Shown piece by piece: positions 1-12,000 of a stretch of 64,000 bases of DNA. How positions within the stretch are numbered: the first letter of the stretch is position 1; every line of letters begins with the position of its first letter. The DNA is taken from assembly GCA_007922225.1 (NCBI GenBank), contig ML679989.1, forward strand, positions 17,815,570 to 17,879,569, given 5' to 3'. The translations under genes and the position numbers were made by a program. The stretch comes from Emydura subglobosa. Lineage: Eukaryota; Chordata; Testudines; Chelidae. Below the pieces are notes generated by a model. The model was not told where the DNA came from, made no database searches, and was given only the letters and a program-made list of their open reading frames with translations.

Positions 1-748
1 CTCAGTTGCACCACCATAAATCCAGAGTAACTCATTGCAGTCAATGGGCTCAGTCCTAGGGTGCTCTGCTGGCCATTTGCACCTTGGTGGTGGTGTAATG
101 TGAATGCAATAAGCTCCTAACAGCTTACCAGGGAGCCTTCTGAGGCCTCATGATGTGCCTAAGAAATCTAGCTGTAACATGCGGCAGCCTGAATGCCAGA
201 GAACATTTCTGCCTCCAAGGTTTGGAAGTGTAGTTTACATAAAAGGAAGCACCTCCATCCACTCCATGACATGCATCACACCTGGTGTGTCTATTTGGAG
301 TAATTAACCTCTTTCTCAGGGGTATGAAGGTCCTATTTAGAAAAGTAACTTGCAATGGCTGTGCCTAACTCTGCTCAGAAGTCTGCTTTCTGTCTCTACC
401 CTAGGCAGAATCACACCATATCGTCGGTGTCTCTAGAACCTGTGCTCCTGCAACAATACCTTAGTGGCAGAATAACAAACATCCTGAAAGAAAGAGAGAG
501 GTCACTTCCATGGGTTATTTTACCTTTCACTTATTCAGTCTCCACCTCTAGAGGCAACGGCACAGAACAGTTGTTACTGTAGTATCCCACCGTGAGACAT
601 TGGCTGGGTGAAAAGGACAGCACTTAATAGAAATCGCACCTTGTACTTGGTGTTGGATGTATCTGGCTTGTCACAGAATATTCTACATCTCTTTGGCTCG
701 CCATGTTCTTCACCTGCCATGAAAAGCACAGGACAACAAAACACCTGC
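1..748. other. Left-edge flank, no gene recognised
   Basis: I see no recognisable exon on either strand. In the three intact ficolin genes the last exon lies 0.8 to 1.3 kb beyond exon 9, so the last exon of pseudogene A, if it exists, could fall here or just left of the window. I looked for its usual end (the codons for Ser-Glu-Met-Lys-Phe before a stop) and for the Gly-Ala-Trp-Trp-Tyr segment and found neither. The short open frames here have no splice context. Confidence 0.4.
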
Positions 749-2439
749 CCGCAGTGCCGGCAACAATGTTTCCAAGGATCAGCTTGTATTTCTCAGTCTC
801 TCCTACTATTATGAACGACACGTACGTGGCATATTGAGAGCTGGCATCAAATTCTCAAGATCAGCGCGGAGCTCGATGGTTCCTTTAGGAAAACCAATTG
901 AAAGCAAAGTGTTCAGCATCTCCCCTGAGCATTTAGTACTATTATTGATTGTATTGCACAGGCCTCTAGAGGTCCCAATCACGTGTGAGGCCCTATTATT
1001 CTGGGACCAGTGTGATCACCTAGTTTGACCTCCTACATAACACACACTATAGAATTTTACCCTGATATTCTTGCATCAAGCAATATCTTCGTATTGATCT
1101 TTATTAACCCAAATTCCATCCACCAGCCAGGCCTCCCCAATTAAACTGCTCTGTGTTGTGCTTTACTACAATAGATCAGAATCTATAACCTCATCCCACC
1201 TGCAGCTTCCCTCATTGCCACTCCAAACCACCAGAGGACGCATACTGCTCCATGAATCATGGCTGCAGCCAGCACAGCTGCCACAGCCTTATCGGTTTCA
1301 ATAGCTTTCCTGGGATCACTGTGCGGTAAGGAACAGGAAGTGGTGTCTGCAGCAGCAGTGTCACCTCTACCGATGGTACAACTCTATATCCAGTAACCAA
1401 GGGAAGGGCGTGGGAACAGAACTTGGTGGAGAAGGATGCTGTAAAGAAAAGAATGCACCAGTGATGTCTTCACCAAGAGACATTAATAGATGGATATTGT
1501 CGTATCCCAGCCTAGGACTAACAGGCCCCGATCCATGACTAGGGCCTGGAGGCACTACAGCAATACAAATTCACGATAAAGGAACAAGATTATTTCTTTA
1601 TTTATCTAATAATAACAAGTAAGTAAAGAGTGAAGCTGTATGAGCCACATGTGATGTGATTCCTGCAGTTATTTTCTCTGACTGCCTGGGCACTTGTGAA
1701 ACAGACATAACATGTCTCTCTAGTACCCAGGCACAGCCATACTTCAACAGGCTTGTGCTATGGAACAGGAAGGAAAATGCAGCTCCTAGTCCCTCTATCA
1801 CCATGATCAGCATCATAAAGTGCCCTGCTCTGCAGTGAGAAGAAACATCTGAGGTATCTCACCTTTTCATCCAGGGAGACCAGGCCCCTCTGTTGTCAAA
1901 TATTCAGCAAAGGGAAGCTATGGTGGTTTGGGTGCCTAGACATTATAGAGACGGGTGCTTTACAAATAGCTCTAATTAATGTATTTATTAAAAGTGAAGT
2001 TCCTATTATTTATGGAGGAACAAAGTTCTCTGCCTGTTGTTACTTTACTTTTTGAGCTAGCTGGCCCCACCTTCCCAGGGATCCCCTCAGCTCCCCATTC
2101 TTCTACAAACACAGAAAACTCAGACTGAATATTTCCCAAGGCATCATAAATACTGGGAATGAAACCCCACAACCTGAAAATAAAATAACCCACCTCTTCC
2201 TCAACCAAATAATATATCTGCATCAACCTCCCTGAGTCCATGATCTTATATTATGATCCACTAGCATGGACTCTTGCATGGAGGCCCATTGAAGTTAACA
2301 GGACTAGCAGATCTCGATGCAGAGTTGGGACCTAATTTGGCAAACAACCATTTTCTATGTGCTACCACTAACAGTTGCATGGCTCAGAATGATAATCATG
2401 TTTGAATACTGGCGGAAAAACTAAATTCAAAGCATAGTT

Positions 2440-3497
2440 ATCAATGGTGCACTGTTAAAGTGGCAGGACATAGTGAGTGAGATCCTGCCCGGATCTATCC
2501 TAGGTCTGGCATTGGTCAACATTTTCATTAGTTCCAGAGGGGTAGCCGTGTTAGTCTGTATACAGCATATATGATTCTCGTTATTTTTATTAGTGACATG
2601 GTTAATGCAGTGGAGAGCAAGCGTATAACATTTGCAGGTAACACCAAGTTGTGAGGGTCGCAAGCACTCTGGGGGACAGGATTAGGATTCAAAGGACTTT
2701 GGAGAATTGGTTTGAAATCAACAAAATGAAATTCAATAGTTTCAAGTGCAAAGTACTACACTTAGGAAGGAAAAATCAAATGCACAACTACAAAATGGGG
2801 GCTAGCTGGCTAGGTGATAGGTTACTGAAAAGAATCTGGGGGTTATAGTGGGTCACCAATTGAATATGAGCTAACACTGTGATGTAAATGCTGAAAAGGT
2901 CAATATCATTCTGGGATTTAACGGATGTGTCATATGTAAGACACTGGAGGTAACTGTCCCACTCCACTTGGCACCGGTGAGACCACAGCCAGAATATTGT
3001 GTCCAGTTCAGGACACCACACTAAGAAAGATGTGGACATATTGCAGTGTCCAGAAGAGACCAACAAAAACAATAAAAGGTTGAGAAAACCTGACCTATGA
3101 GGAAAGGTTTAAAAACTGGTCATGTTTAGTCTTGAGAAAAGCCGACAGAGGGAGGACCTGATAACAGTTTTCAAATCTCTTAAGGTCGGTTCTAAAGAGG
3201 ACGGTGAGATTCTCCATGACCACTGACAGTAGCACAGGTAGAAATCAGGTTAATTGCAGCAAGGGAGATTTAGGTTAGATATCAGGAAATACTTTGTAAC
3301 TATAAGGATAGTTAAGTACTGGAATAAGCTTCCAAGGGAAGACACTGGAATCCCCGTCATTGGAGGTTTTTATGAGCAGATTAGACAAATACCTGTCAGG
3401 ATAGTCCCGGTATATTTAATCCTGTCTCAGTGCTGGAGGGTAGTCTAGATGACTTCTCAAGGTCCCTTCCAGCCTTACATTTCTATGATTCTATGAT
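2440..3497 (+). mobile_element. CR1 LINE 3' fragment
   Basis: The forward frame at 2651-2848 contains LENWFEINKMKFN followed by KCKVLHLG, which matches the C-terminal part of the CR1 reverse transcriptase. Further on, 3254-3448 reads like the CR1 post-RT segment (YWNKLPRE). The element ends at about 3470-3497 with the CR1-type tail TTCTATGATTCTATGAT. It carries frameshifts and stops and is dead. It lies in intron 2 of ficolin pseudogene A, antisense to it, and is itself interrupted near 2531-2570. Confidence 0.85.
2531..2570. mobile_element. Penelope-like fragment nested in CR1
   Basis: About 40 bp (GGGGTAGCCGTGTTAGTCTG and flanks) resemble one end of a Penelope-like repeat family that I associate with turtle genomes. 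It breaks the CR1 sequence between 'caacattttcattag' and 'ttatttttattagtgaca'; the similar flanks ('ttcattag' and 'ttattag') may be a decayed target-site duplication. Assignment is from memory of the repeat family, not from a search. Confidence 0.5.
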
Positions 3498-3558
3498 CAT
3501 TTCCCCTTTGGTAGTATCTCTCAGCCTAAGATCTCGGAGCTGTTCACAGATACCAATG

Positions 3559-3710
3559 AAATAAACATCCCAACACCCTTATAAGGTAGGGAGTCATTAT
3601 CACTATTATACACAGGGTGAAACTAAGGCTCAGTGAGCTAGTACCCATGGTCACACAGCAAGTAGATGACAGAAATGGGGGTAGAACCAGAGGAATGATT
3701 GCCAATCTGA
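3559..3710 (+). mobile_element. MIR/L2-like tail
   Basis: The segment has the order of landmarks of an ancient MIR or L2 3' end: an 'acccttataaggtagg' block, a cattattatcactattata-like stretch, 'gaaactaaggctcagtgag', then 'ggtcacacagcaagtagatgacag'. It is strongly diverged. It lies in intron 2 of pseudogene A between the CR1 fragment and exon 2. Confidence 0.45.
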
Positions 3711-4018
3711 TGCTCCAAAGGGAATGGAATATAGTTCAGAACTGGGTTATGATGTTACCAGCCACAGGATGAGAGAGCTTTGCCATATGACCTGGGTATC
3801 AGGGTTTTGTGGGGAATCACCAGAGTCTGAATGTATTACATAAGTAGTTCACATTTATACCAGCATTATCCCAACCTGACTCTTGTTTTGTGCTAGGGAC
3901 TGTACCTCTCATTCCTGCATCTCCTGGATCTCCTTTGTGTCATGGACACCAGCAGTCCCAGGACAGCCTTGGAGAACAGCCAGTTTATCAGAACCGCTGA
4001 GACCCACCAGCCTCACCT

Positions 4019-5682
4019 TTGGGAAAATAAATGAATCCATTAACAATGTTTGTAAGTTTCTCAGGATCTGAAACATTCTGCAAAAATCTGGAGGGATAAA
4101 TCCAGCAAATCAGAGTCCAGACATTTCTTTTATTTTGGGATCTGAATTAGCGATAAATACAACTATCATTTTCTTCACTTTCATTCGTTTGAGAGACCTT
4201 GTCACATATCTGAAACCTAAAATTTATGTTTTTTAAATTATTATTATTAATTTGCTTTAAGCTTTTGCAAAATCAAAACTTTAAACACAAGGAGGTATTA
4301 AATATTTTTTAAAATCAGTTAAAAGATTGTATTTGTTGTAAGTATTCCAGCAAACTGCTAGTTAGTGCAGGAGAACCTGCGAATGAAATTGACTATAGAG
4401 AAACAAAAGTGAAACTGGCTTGTCTGTTCTCATTGTCCAAGAAGAGTGAAATGCAGAAGAACAACAAATAGCTGCATTTGATGAAGAAAAATGTAAAAAA
4501 GTCCATTTAAAAATAGTTGCTCTTACTGTAAGTTTTAATATTAATTAATTTTAAGATTTTATATTAATAGTGACATCAGTGGAAAAAAAAAAAGGAACAC
4601 ACCTTACAACTCCATTTAATTCTATTAAAGCAAAAATTTTAGAGAAGAACAGAATGAGAAAATGGTTAATATTTGGCTGTGATATAGGAATATTGCCTCC
4701 TAATTTGAGGTATTTGTCATAAATTGTATGGCACCTAAAATGATCATGAAGATAAGGAAATTAATTTAGAAAGAAATACTGCTCTGAAATAATACATTAA
4801 TTTATCCATAAAAAAGTTAATCCTGAACTCTGTCCTTATTCAAGAAAAGACTCATTTGCTTCAAAGGAATGTTCCTGAAATAAGTCTGAGTAAAATTGAT
4901 TTGAGCAATGGGTTAGACTAGATGAACTCCTGAGGTCCCTTCCAACGCTAATCTTCTAGATTCTATTACTAAATCCTGTACACAACTTTAGGATTTCTTG
5001 CTGAATTAAAAAAGAAAACCCTACATATGATGCTAGATTCTTAGTCCAAAGTGCAACAATGAGAGAGCGTGAACCCTGAAAGAGCTCCATAATGGATCTA
5101 TGTTGTAAATACAATAGCAAACATGAGTTTTAGAAAGCTGAGTAATCTGTTAATCAGATTCCTCCGAGTTTGAAAGATTGAGATTAGATTTTCCAGAATG
5201 TGTTAATAACTGGACATTACAAGACCTGTGCAGATGAGAAATGCTTTGGTGCCAATATGTGAGAGAGATGGGAGTTCTAGACAAAGATTCCAGCAGTCAC
5301 CTGGAGAGGTAAGCAGATGGGAATTAATGGATAGCAGGTCAAAACACTTCTACGTTTTCAAAATTTTCAACAACAAAATGAAAAAGTTTGCACAAAATTG
5401 GTGGCAAAAACAATGTCCTATTTTTTTACTCATTTGTGTTGTCCATTTCTGCCATATAGGTTAAGTTTTACAAAGTAATTTTGCACAAAGCAGCTGTTAT
5501 TTTTGTTACTTATATAGTACTATTAGCAGACAAAGCCCTTTATAGACACATAGAATAACCAGGCCCTCAGGAGCTTACGTGTTGAAGGCAGCTGAATGCA
5601 AGAGTTCCCAGTTCTGCAGGCACCAGGTTGGCAAAAACCAGAGTATGAAATACTGTTGCTAACACATTTGTCTCTCACTCAC
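4019..5682. other. Intron 1 of pseudogene A, AT-rich
   Basis: No exon recognised. The stretch is strongly AT-rich from about 4200 to 4850. A short CR1 3' tail in plus orientation lies at about 4905-4975 (gggttagactagatgaactc, then gaggtcccttccaa). Nothing else stands out. Confidence 0.5.
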
Positions 5683-5839
5683 CTGGGCAGGTGTCTTTAG
5701 CAGCACAAACCCCTGCGGTGATGCAGAGTAAAGCAATGAGGGTTTGCTGGACAGCTCTCCATATGGTGCCCGTCTCTGAAATGGCAGCTCCACTCATCTT
5801 ATTGCCACCCTCTGCTTTAGCATGTCCACCTCCACAAGC

Positions 5840-5847
5840 CTTTTATA
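5840..5847 (-). promoter_or_regulatory. TATA box of pseudogene A
   Basis: The minus strand reads TATAAAAG about 45 bp upstream of the exon 1 ATG at 5797. Its context (TATTGGATATAAAAGGC) aligns with the TATA regions of gene B (TATTGCTTATACAG) and gene C (TATTGCCTATATAAGGC), so it is the inherited ficolin promoter element. Confidence 0.6.
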
Positions 5848-6233
5848 TCCAATAAATATAGAGCACCAATCTCCTCCTCTGATAGCTCAGTGCCTCCTTC
5901 CTATTCTCCACATTTCAGCAGTTTCCGCTGAGATTTTTATGTTGCAGACTTCACAGCTGTAGTTGATTAAATGGTCTGATAGGAAACATTCAAATACTAG
6001 CTTAACAGCCATTGCTTCTTCCACAGGGCAAATGCACTGTCATGCAATAATTATTGAACAGAGCCAATCATAACCCTTCCTCCCCAAGTTAATTCATGTG
6101 AACACGTTTGCTGGAACATTAAAACAGGGTCCCAAATAATGAGCCCAATTCTTCATCGCTCCAAGTCCCCTGTTGGCATCTGTGGGAACCTTTGAGTGAA
6201 CAAGGAGAACAGGACTGGGTGAATGTAATGAGA

Positions 6234-6400
6234 GACCATAAGAACAGCCATACAGTGTCAGACCAAAGGTCACAGCATCCTGTCTTCCACCAGTGGCCAG
6301 AGCCAGATACTTCAGAGGGAGTGAACAGAACAGGGCAGTTACTGAGTGATCCATCCCTTCTTGCCCAGCCCCAGTTTCTAGTACTGAAATGGTGCAGTGT
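6234..6400 (-). mobile_element. CR1-type tail
   Basis: The plus strand reads ataagaacagccatacagtg, then 'cagaccaaaggtcacagcatcctgtcttcca' in diverged form, followed by 'cagtggccagagccagat' and 'gtgatccatcccttc'. This is the usual reverse-strand appearance of a reptilian CR1 end. It lies between ficolin pseudogene A and gene B. Confidence 0.6.
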
Positions 6401-7488
6401 TATTTGTATGACAGTAGTCCTTGGAGACCTCATCTCAGATTGGAGCCCTATGGTGTTAGCTGCTGTACATACCCATAGTAGGAGACAGCCCCTGCCCCAA
6501 AGATATTACAATGGAAATAGACAAGTCAAGTGAAGGGTGGGAGAAAGGAAATATTATTAGCCGCAGTGTTGCATACAATAGGTCCCTGAATCTTGGTTAG
6601 GGCCTCTTAGTATTCCTGTCATACCAATAAGTCACAATGAAATCTTTCTCGCATGTCTTTTTCTCTTGAGTTAGACAAGTTGCCCACCACATGCAAATGG
6701 AGGCCACTTACAGCCCCTTGTGAGTTTTGAAAGAATATGGCCTTTTCGCAATAGGTAAAGGTAAATGGTGCCAGTTGGTTGCTTTGGTCTCATCTGTTCC
6801 TGGAGAGCAGTGTGTGTTTATAAGGCAATTTTCATAGCTTCCCCGGCCAGGTGAAAAAAACAAAGTGCAACCTCTTTGTATGTAGCCAGTGTTTTATTCT
6901 ACCACCACATATATATTCAAAATGCCACACAGCCAGCATACCCGGGTTTCCCAGTGTTGTGAAACACAGTGTGACAGCTCTAATTGCATCTCATCAACTT
7001 AAGGAAAGTTATGTTTCATAAGGGGAAATCCCTAATGACTTTCAGTGGGCAGTGATGTACAGGACAGCAGGGCTACGCTAGGCACACAACACTCCTCAAA
7101 TGCTTAGACAGAACCAAAGCCATCAAGTTGCGCAGCTGAATTGTTAATTGTTGAGTTATCCAGGAACAAAGCCTAGCCCCGTATTTGCAGTCTAAAAGGC
7201 TTTTATTTTAGGTGAAGGGAAAATAATAGGAGAAGAAAGAACAAAAGTCAAGTCTCCATGAGACAGAGCACAGTGTGTGCTTCTGTTCCTTAACAGCCCA
7301 CACCTGAACTAACTACAAAATGATACTCCTGCAAGACTGCAGACACCTAGATATTTAAAGGTGCATTACACAGAAAACAAACTCCTAATTGCTACTTTGC
7401 TGTGTACACATTAATTGCATTAAGAGGAAGCTGCTCTCCAAGCAGAAAATATTTGTTTTTTCTCACAGTAGCGAAATCACAGCTAGAG

Positions 7489-7583
7489 ATGGACAAAAAC
7501 CAGGATCACAGAATTGAACATCTCTGAAATTTGGAGAAGAGTTCAGATCCAAGTCTAGATTTGGAAGCTCGGGTCCATCTCTC
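7489..7583. mobile_element. Short inverted-repeat element
   Basis: The left end gagatggacaaaaacc and the right end gggtccatctctc are imperfect inverted repeats about 95 bp apart. This is the form of a small non-autonomous DNA transposon. There is no coding content. Confidence 0.4.
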
Positions 7584-8203
7584 GTCTTAACCACATTAAT
7601 ATTAATTGTCCCTAAAAATAAGAAAGCACGTGAGAGAAGAAAACAACAATCAACTTTTAAAAAACAGATTCAACCAGGAGAGCAGAAGCTCGTTACATCA
7701 CATGTTCCCTCGATCAAGGGATGGCAGCATCCACATCAGCAAGGGCAGCAGTGGAGGACACTGCCATACAGCACACAAGTCTGGTTTTTAGAGCATTTTA
7801 GGGATTCCCATTCCCTGAGTATCTGGAGATTGATTTGATTGCAGAAGTGACAAGCTCTGTGTCTCAGGAAGAGGAGGGAGCCAGCCAGCACTCTCTCCAC
7901 AACTCTGATCTCTCTCCTGCATCTGTGTACCAGTCGGTGCAGGAAGCAGCTCACTTAGCTGAAGAGGTGCTGTGCTATCAGCGGTGGCAGCAGGTGGAAA
8001 TGGTCAAGTAAAAAATTGTGGCTGCAAAAAGACATGGGTATCTCCCACCCTCAGGCAGGGGAGACCCTGCCCACAAAAACACAGAACGTACATTAAAAAA
8101 AATAAACATATGGAGAAAAACCATCTATGGGCTTGCGTACGTGAACATTTAGTTTGCAGGAAGCTGGGGTGTGAATCTACCTCTCACAAGGCCTGCCACG
8201 CAC

Positions 8204-8820
8204 TTAGACCTTGTCTACACGGCAAAGATAAGTCTATGTTAGGTTGACTTACAGCCACTGTATTAACTCCTGCAGTGGCTGATGTCCACATTACCTTCCT
8301 TGGCTCAGTGGTGCGTGTCCTCACCAGGAGCGCTTCCACTAACCGAAGAAGCAGTGCGGGGAGCTGAGAACCTGGTCTCTCAGCTCCGCTGGCAGTTCTC
8401 TGCCAGGAGCCCGGCTGCCCCACAGGCTCCCAGTGGGCTGCCCCCCACTCCCTGTTCCCCATCAGAAGCAGGGGGAAGCCACCCGGGTTTCTCTCCTCCC
8501 TGTTCCCCACCAGGAGCGGCATCCAGCCGTCCAGGGCTTTTTGTTCCGCTCCCAGCCGCTCAGCTGTTCGGCGGAGCAGGAGGCAGCTAGGCTCTAGCTG
8601 CCCAGCTTGGAGCTGTGACGTTGACAAGAATGACAGGCAACAGCCGATGTAAGGAACACCGTATCTTCACCGACACTGCATTGCCCTAACTGCACCGACA
8701 TAAGCCCTACACTTCTCATGATGTCGGCATAGCAGGGGAGTTACATCAGTGGGAGGAGCATTTCAGTGTGTACACCTCCACTGTGTTGTCGACAAAAGTC
8801 TGTAGTGTAGACCAGCCTTA
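8204..8820. mobile_element. Non-autonomous TIR element (about 617 bp)
   Basis: The left end ttagaccttgtctacacg and the right end, reverse-complemented as taaggctggtctacac, form imperfect terminal inverted repeats. The same ends appear in elements at 17743-18111 and 30914-31005. The interior includes a GC-rich block (8400-8600) with long chance open frames on both strands. A second, related end (gtcatgtagacaaaaag) lies at about 9012, so another fragment may fill 8821-9030. The element lies just downstream of the gene B stop. Confidence 0.6.
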
Positions 8821-9097
8821 ACTGTCCGTGTATCCCCTGCTGATGGACACACACAGTTCATTGGTGTGCTTCAACCTACCCCTGTTTCGAAGCAGCATAG
8901 ATCAAAGTGCACTAACAAACTGTTAGTGTGTGTCAGGAACATCCACACAGTTAGTGCCTGGCAGGCTAGCAAGTGGTAGGTTCACACCCTGGCTTGCTGT
9001 GAACTAAATCGTCATGTAGACAAAAAGTCCTTTGTGGCCTGATCAGAGCAGAATGCTCTCTTCAATGGGAGCAGCCTGCAGCTGTCCTCCAATGGGG

Positions 9098-12000
9098 CTA
9101 AACTGGCCTAAATTTCATTTCAGAGAACTTGTAGGAATAACCATGACCTTTCCCTGCCAACCAGTTTATGCCAGTAGCATGCTTCTCTTGTCTCCCCTGC
9201 CAGTAAAATCCATTCAGGTTGGAGTGATGACATCCTTTGTACCACCAAGCCCCCTTGAAGGCTGTAGCACAGTTCTCTGTGCTCTGATCGTTGTCACGGT
9301 CCTTGGTTGAAAAGGCCATGCCCTTGTGAATCGATAGAGAATCACCTGGAGAAAAACACAGATGCCATTGTTTCCATGCATTGCAGGCTAGTTTTGTACT
9401 TTGGTTCTCCAGATGCTGGGCCTGACCCTTTTCCGTTCTTTTTCGTAGAATCGTTTTCTACATGAGGCCAGATTTTCCAAAGACCTCAGGGTCAAATATC
9501 CAGGGTGCTCAGCAGACACAACTGGTGCCAGATGTTCAAGACCTCTCCTCCCATTTGAGCACCAAAATAAGGGCCAAGGTTTCATAAGTGCTCAGCACCC
9601 AATGTGCTGATCTCTCCTGGAGACTGAGCCACTTATTTAGATGCCTAAATGGGATCTAAAGTCTTCAGCAAACCTGGCCCATAATATCAACCCCTATTAA
9701 TTGCTTTTGCACATTTTTAATATTTGCATCCTGCACACACTCTAGGTTTATGCTAACTACATTATACAAACTGATTATATGAACAAATTATCACTGTGGG
9801 TACTGACTGTACAGTTATCTCGCTGTGAAATGTCGGCACGGATGTAAAAGTTCAGAAAAAATAATGCTTTTCTTAAAGACATACATTCACCCTATGTTAC
9901 CTAGTATATCTGTATGTACAGTACTTTAATTGTCATTTTTTTCCAGGAAAAAAGCTGTTTGATAAAAACAATTAACCTACGTGCTTTGGGAAAAAATCCC
10001 ATAACTTTGGTCAGGGAAGTATTTGGGGTTTTATCCTCCTAAAATGTAGAGTTATCAACCTCCTCATGTAGTGTCAATGGAACTAATTATCTCTGAATGA
10101 GGTTACTGTACTTAAAAATCACCATCATTTTCAATATTGCACTGGAAATTGGTGGGAGGGTGGGGGAAAGGATGGTTTACATTGAAGGCATTAGCCAAGA
10201 TCAGGTAGGTGTGACTGTGGCAAACCAGCTCAAACTTCTGCTCCCAAGAAGAAACAGCGCTTAATGGGACCTTCATAGAATTTCAGATCAATGATAATTT
10301 TATCAGGTTCGGAATTCCTAAAAATAATATTTAGTTGCCTCTACAAATGCACAGCTCTAGAAGACCTGAGAGCAAATATTACAAAGTATGATGGGTGACC
10401 AGAAATCCCTTAAAAATGCACTGGCTAGGTCTAGAGTTACCAGACCTATGCTATGATTCAAGGGCACATATTCCCAAAAGAAGCTTTGCCAATGGGAAGT
10501 AATTTATTTTGCTTCTGGCAGAAGATAGCATCCATCTTTCTTCACTTTGCAGGATTTCCAGCTGCTATGAACACTAGAAAACAAAGGCAGAGCCTACCTG
10601 CAGTGCCACCGAGAAAGTCTCCAAGGATCAGCTTGTATTTCTCCGTCTCCCCTAATATTTTGAATGACTTGTACTTGGCAAACACATGGTTGTCTTCAAA
10701 ATCCCTGAGATCAATGCGCAGTTCATTGGTTCCTATTACAAAACAATTTAATAATAAAATGAGCAGCAGATTCCATTAAGGTTTCTGCACAGACTTTAGA
10801 GTGCTTTCCTGGCGGATCTTGGCCATGGGAGATTTAGATGCATGTGTTCCATACACAGCTGCTTTCTAACCGTTTCAATCTGCTAGTCCCATTTATTGGA
10901 GCTGGCAGAATGATCTATTTATGATAGCTTTCCCGGCAGGGCTGTAAATAGACAGTTGTCTTTGACAGCACTTTCACCCCTGCTTGCTACTCTGTGAGTG
11001 TGGGGAAGGACTCGGTGGAAAATAACACGTAGCATTTTTCTAGGGGCTGATCCAAAGACCTCTGAAGTCAAGTAGAGACTCCCAGAGGTTGTGGATCGAA
11101 ATCCCCATTATATTTCATCTCTGGGTGTCAGCATGCTTTGCAAAGGATGGTCAGCATCATTATCCCTACTTACAAATGGGATAACCGTTTCGCAGAGCAT
11201 TCAGTTGCAGAGGCAAGCTTACAACCAGGAGTCCTGGCTACCCACCCACAGCCCATCAGCCATCTCTACCAGCAGGTACCACTCTACCCTCTTTAGCTAA
11301 GGGAGAGGTGGAAGAGGGCTTCCTGGAAAGAACTGTAAGAAAAAATGCATCAGTGATTTATTCACCAAGGGACGTCAGCAGGTGGATATTGTCATTCCCC
11401 AGCCAGAATTCTGACAGCTGACTGCCGAATCCTCTCTTGTACGAATTCCAGTCACGGAAAAAATCCACCAAACCATTCACCCGTTTCTGGAAAACCTGCA
11501 GGTAAACGAAAGGGACTTAAGCTGTCAAATTTCCCTTTTTTTTTTTTTCCCCCCCCTTTTCTTAGGACAGACTCCAATTTACACTGGCCAAATCCACTTT
11601 AGTCTTGTGTGACTAACCGCACAGCTCTGCTGTTGCCAGAATCGTGTGTTTTTAATACTTTCCCTAGGCCAAAGAACAAAGGGATACAAAGTGAAAACCG
11701 TCCAGCAGTTAGAGGTACATTCAGCATGGCCACCGTTTCCACAAACACAGGCGAGATCTGGCTGCAGCACTACACCCAAGTAAGAGAAAAGATTATGGTG
11801 GCTGGGATTTTTAAGAGGGCTCAGTGTCAAACTAATTCATTCTCACCGATGTCATGGTGAAATTCACTTTGACTGCAGGGGGAGCAGATTTGGTCCACTG
11901 CTGAATACTTTTGAAAACCCAGCTCTGCAGTTCCAGAAATTGGTTTGAACACTAACGCCCCAATCCTCAAAGGTATTTAGGCACCAACTTCCACTGAAAT

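Larger units (their letters stand above)
749..5797 (-). pseudogene. Ficolin pseudogene A
   Basis: A decayed ficolin gene read right to left. Exon 1 (5683-5797) is open: signal peptide followed by Asp-Thr-Cys-Pro and a normal donor. The ATG used by the neighbours is ATA here, but an in-frame ATG lies 11 codons upstream. Exon 2 (3906-4018) has acceptor CAA instead of CAG, is one base short (113 rather than 114 nt), and runs into TGA. Exon 3 (2049-2102) is in frame but loses a collagen glycine and has a weak donor. Exon 4 (about 1863-1898) has an in-frame TGA where gene B has CTG. Exons 5-7 are absent; only about 300 bp separate exon 4 from a partial exon 8 (1474 to about 1545). Exon 9 (749-882) is one base short, hits TAA TAG, and its donor GT is GC. 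A CR1 LINE lies in intron 2. It cannot encode a ficolin. Confidence 0.9.

Noticed and set aside
125..355. Minus-strand frame as a possible last exon of pseudogene A
   Set aside because: It lacks the conserved GAWWY, DxDND and SEMKF segments and does not align with the last exons of B, C or D.
8184..8627. 147-codon open frame on the minus strand and a 102-codon frame on the plus strand
   Set aside because: Both lie in the GC-rich interior of an inverted-repeat transposon, overlap each other, and show no family resemblance.
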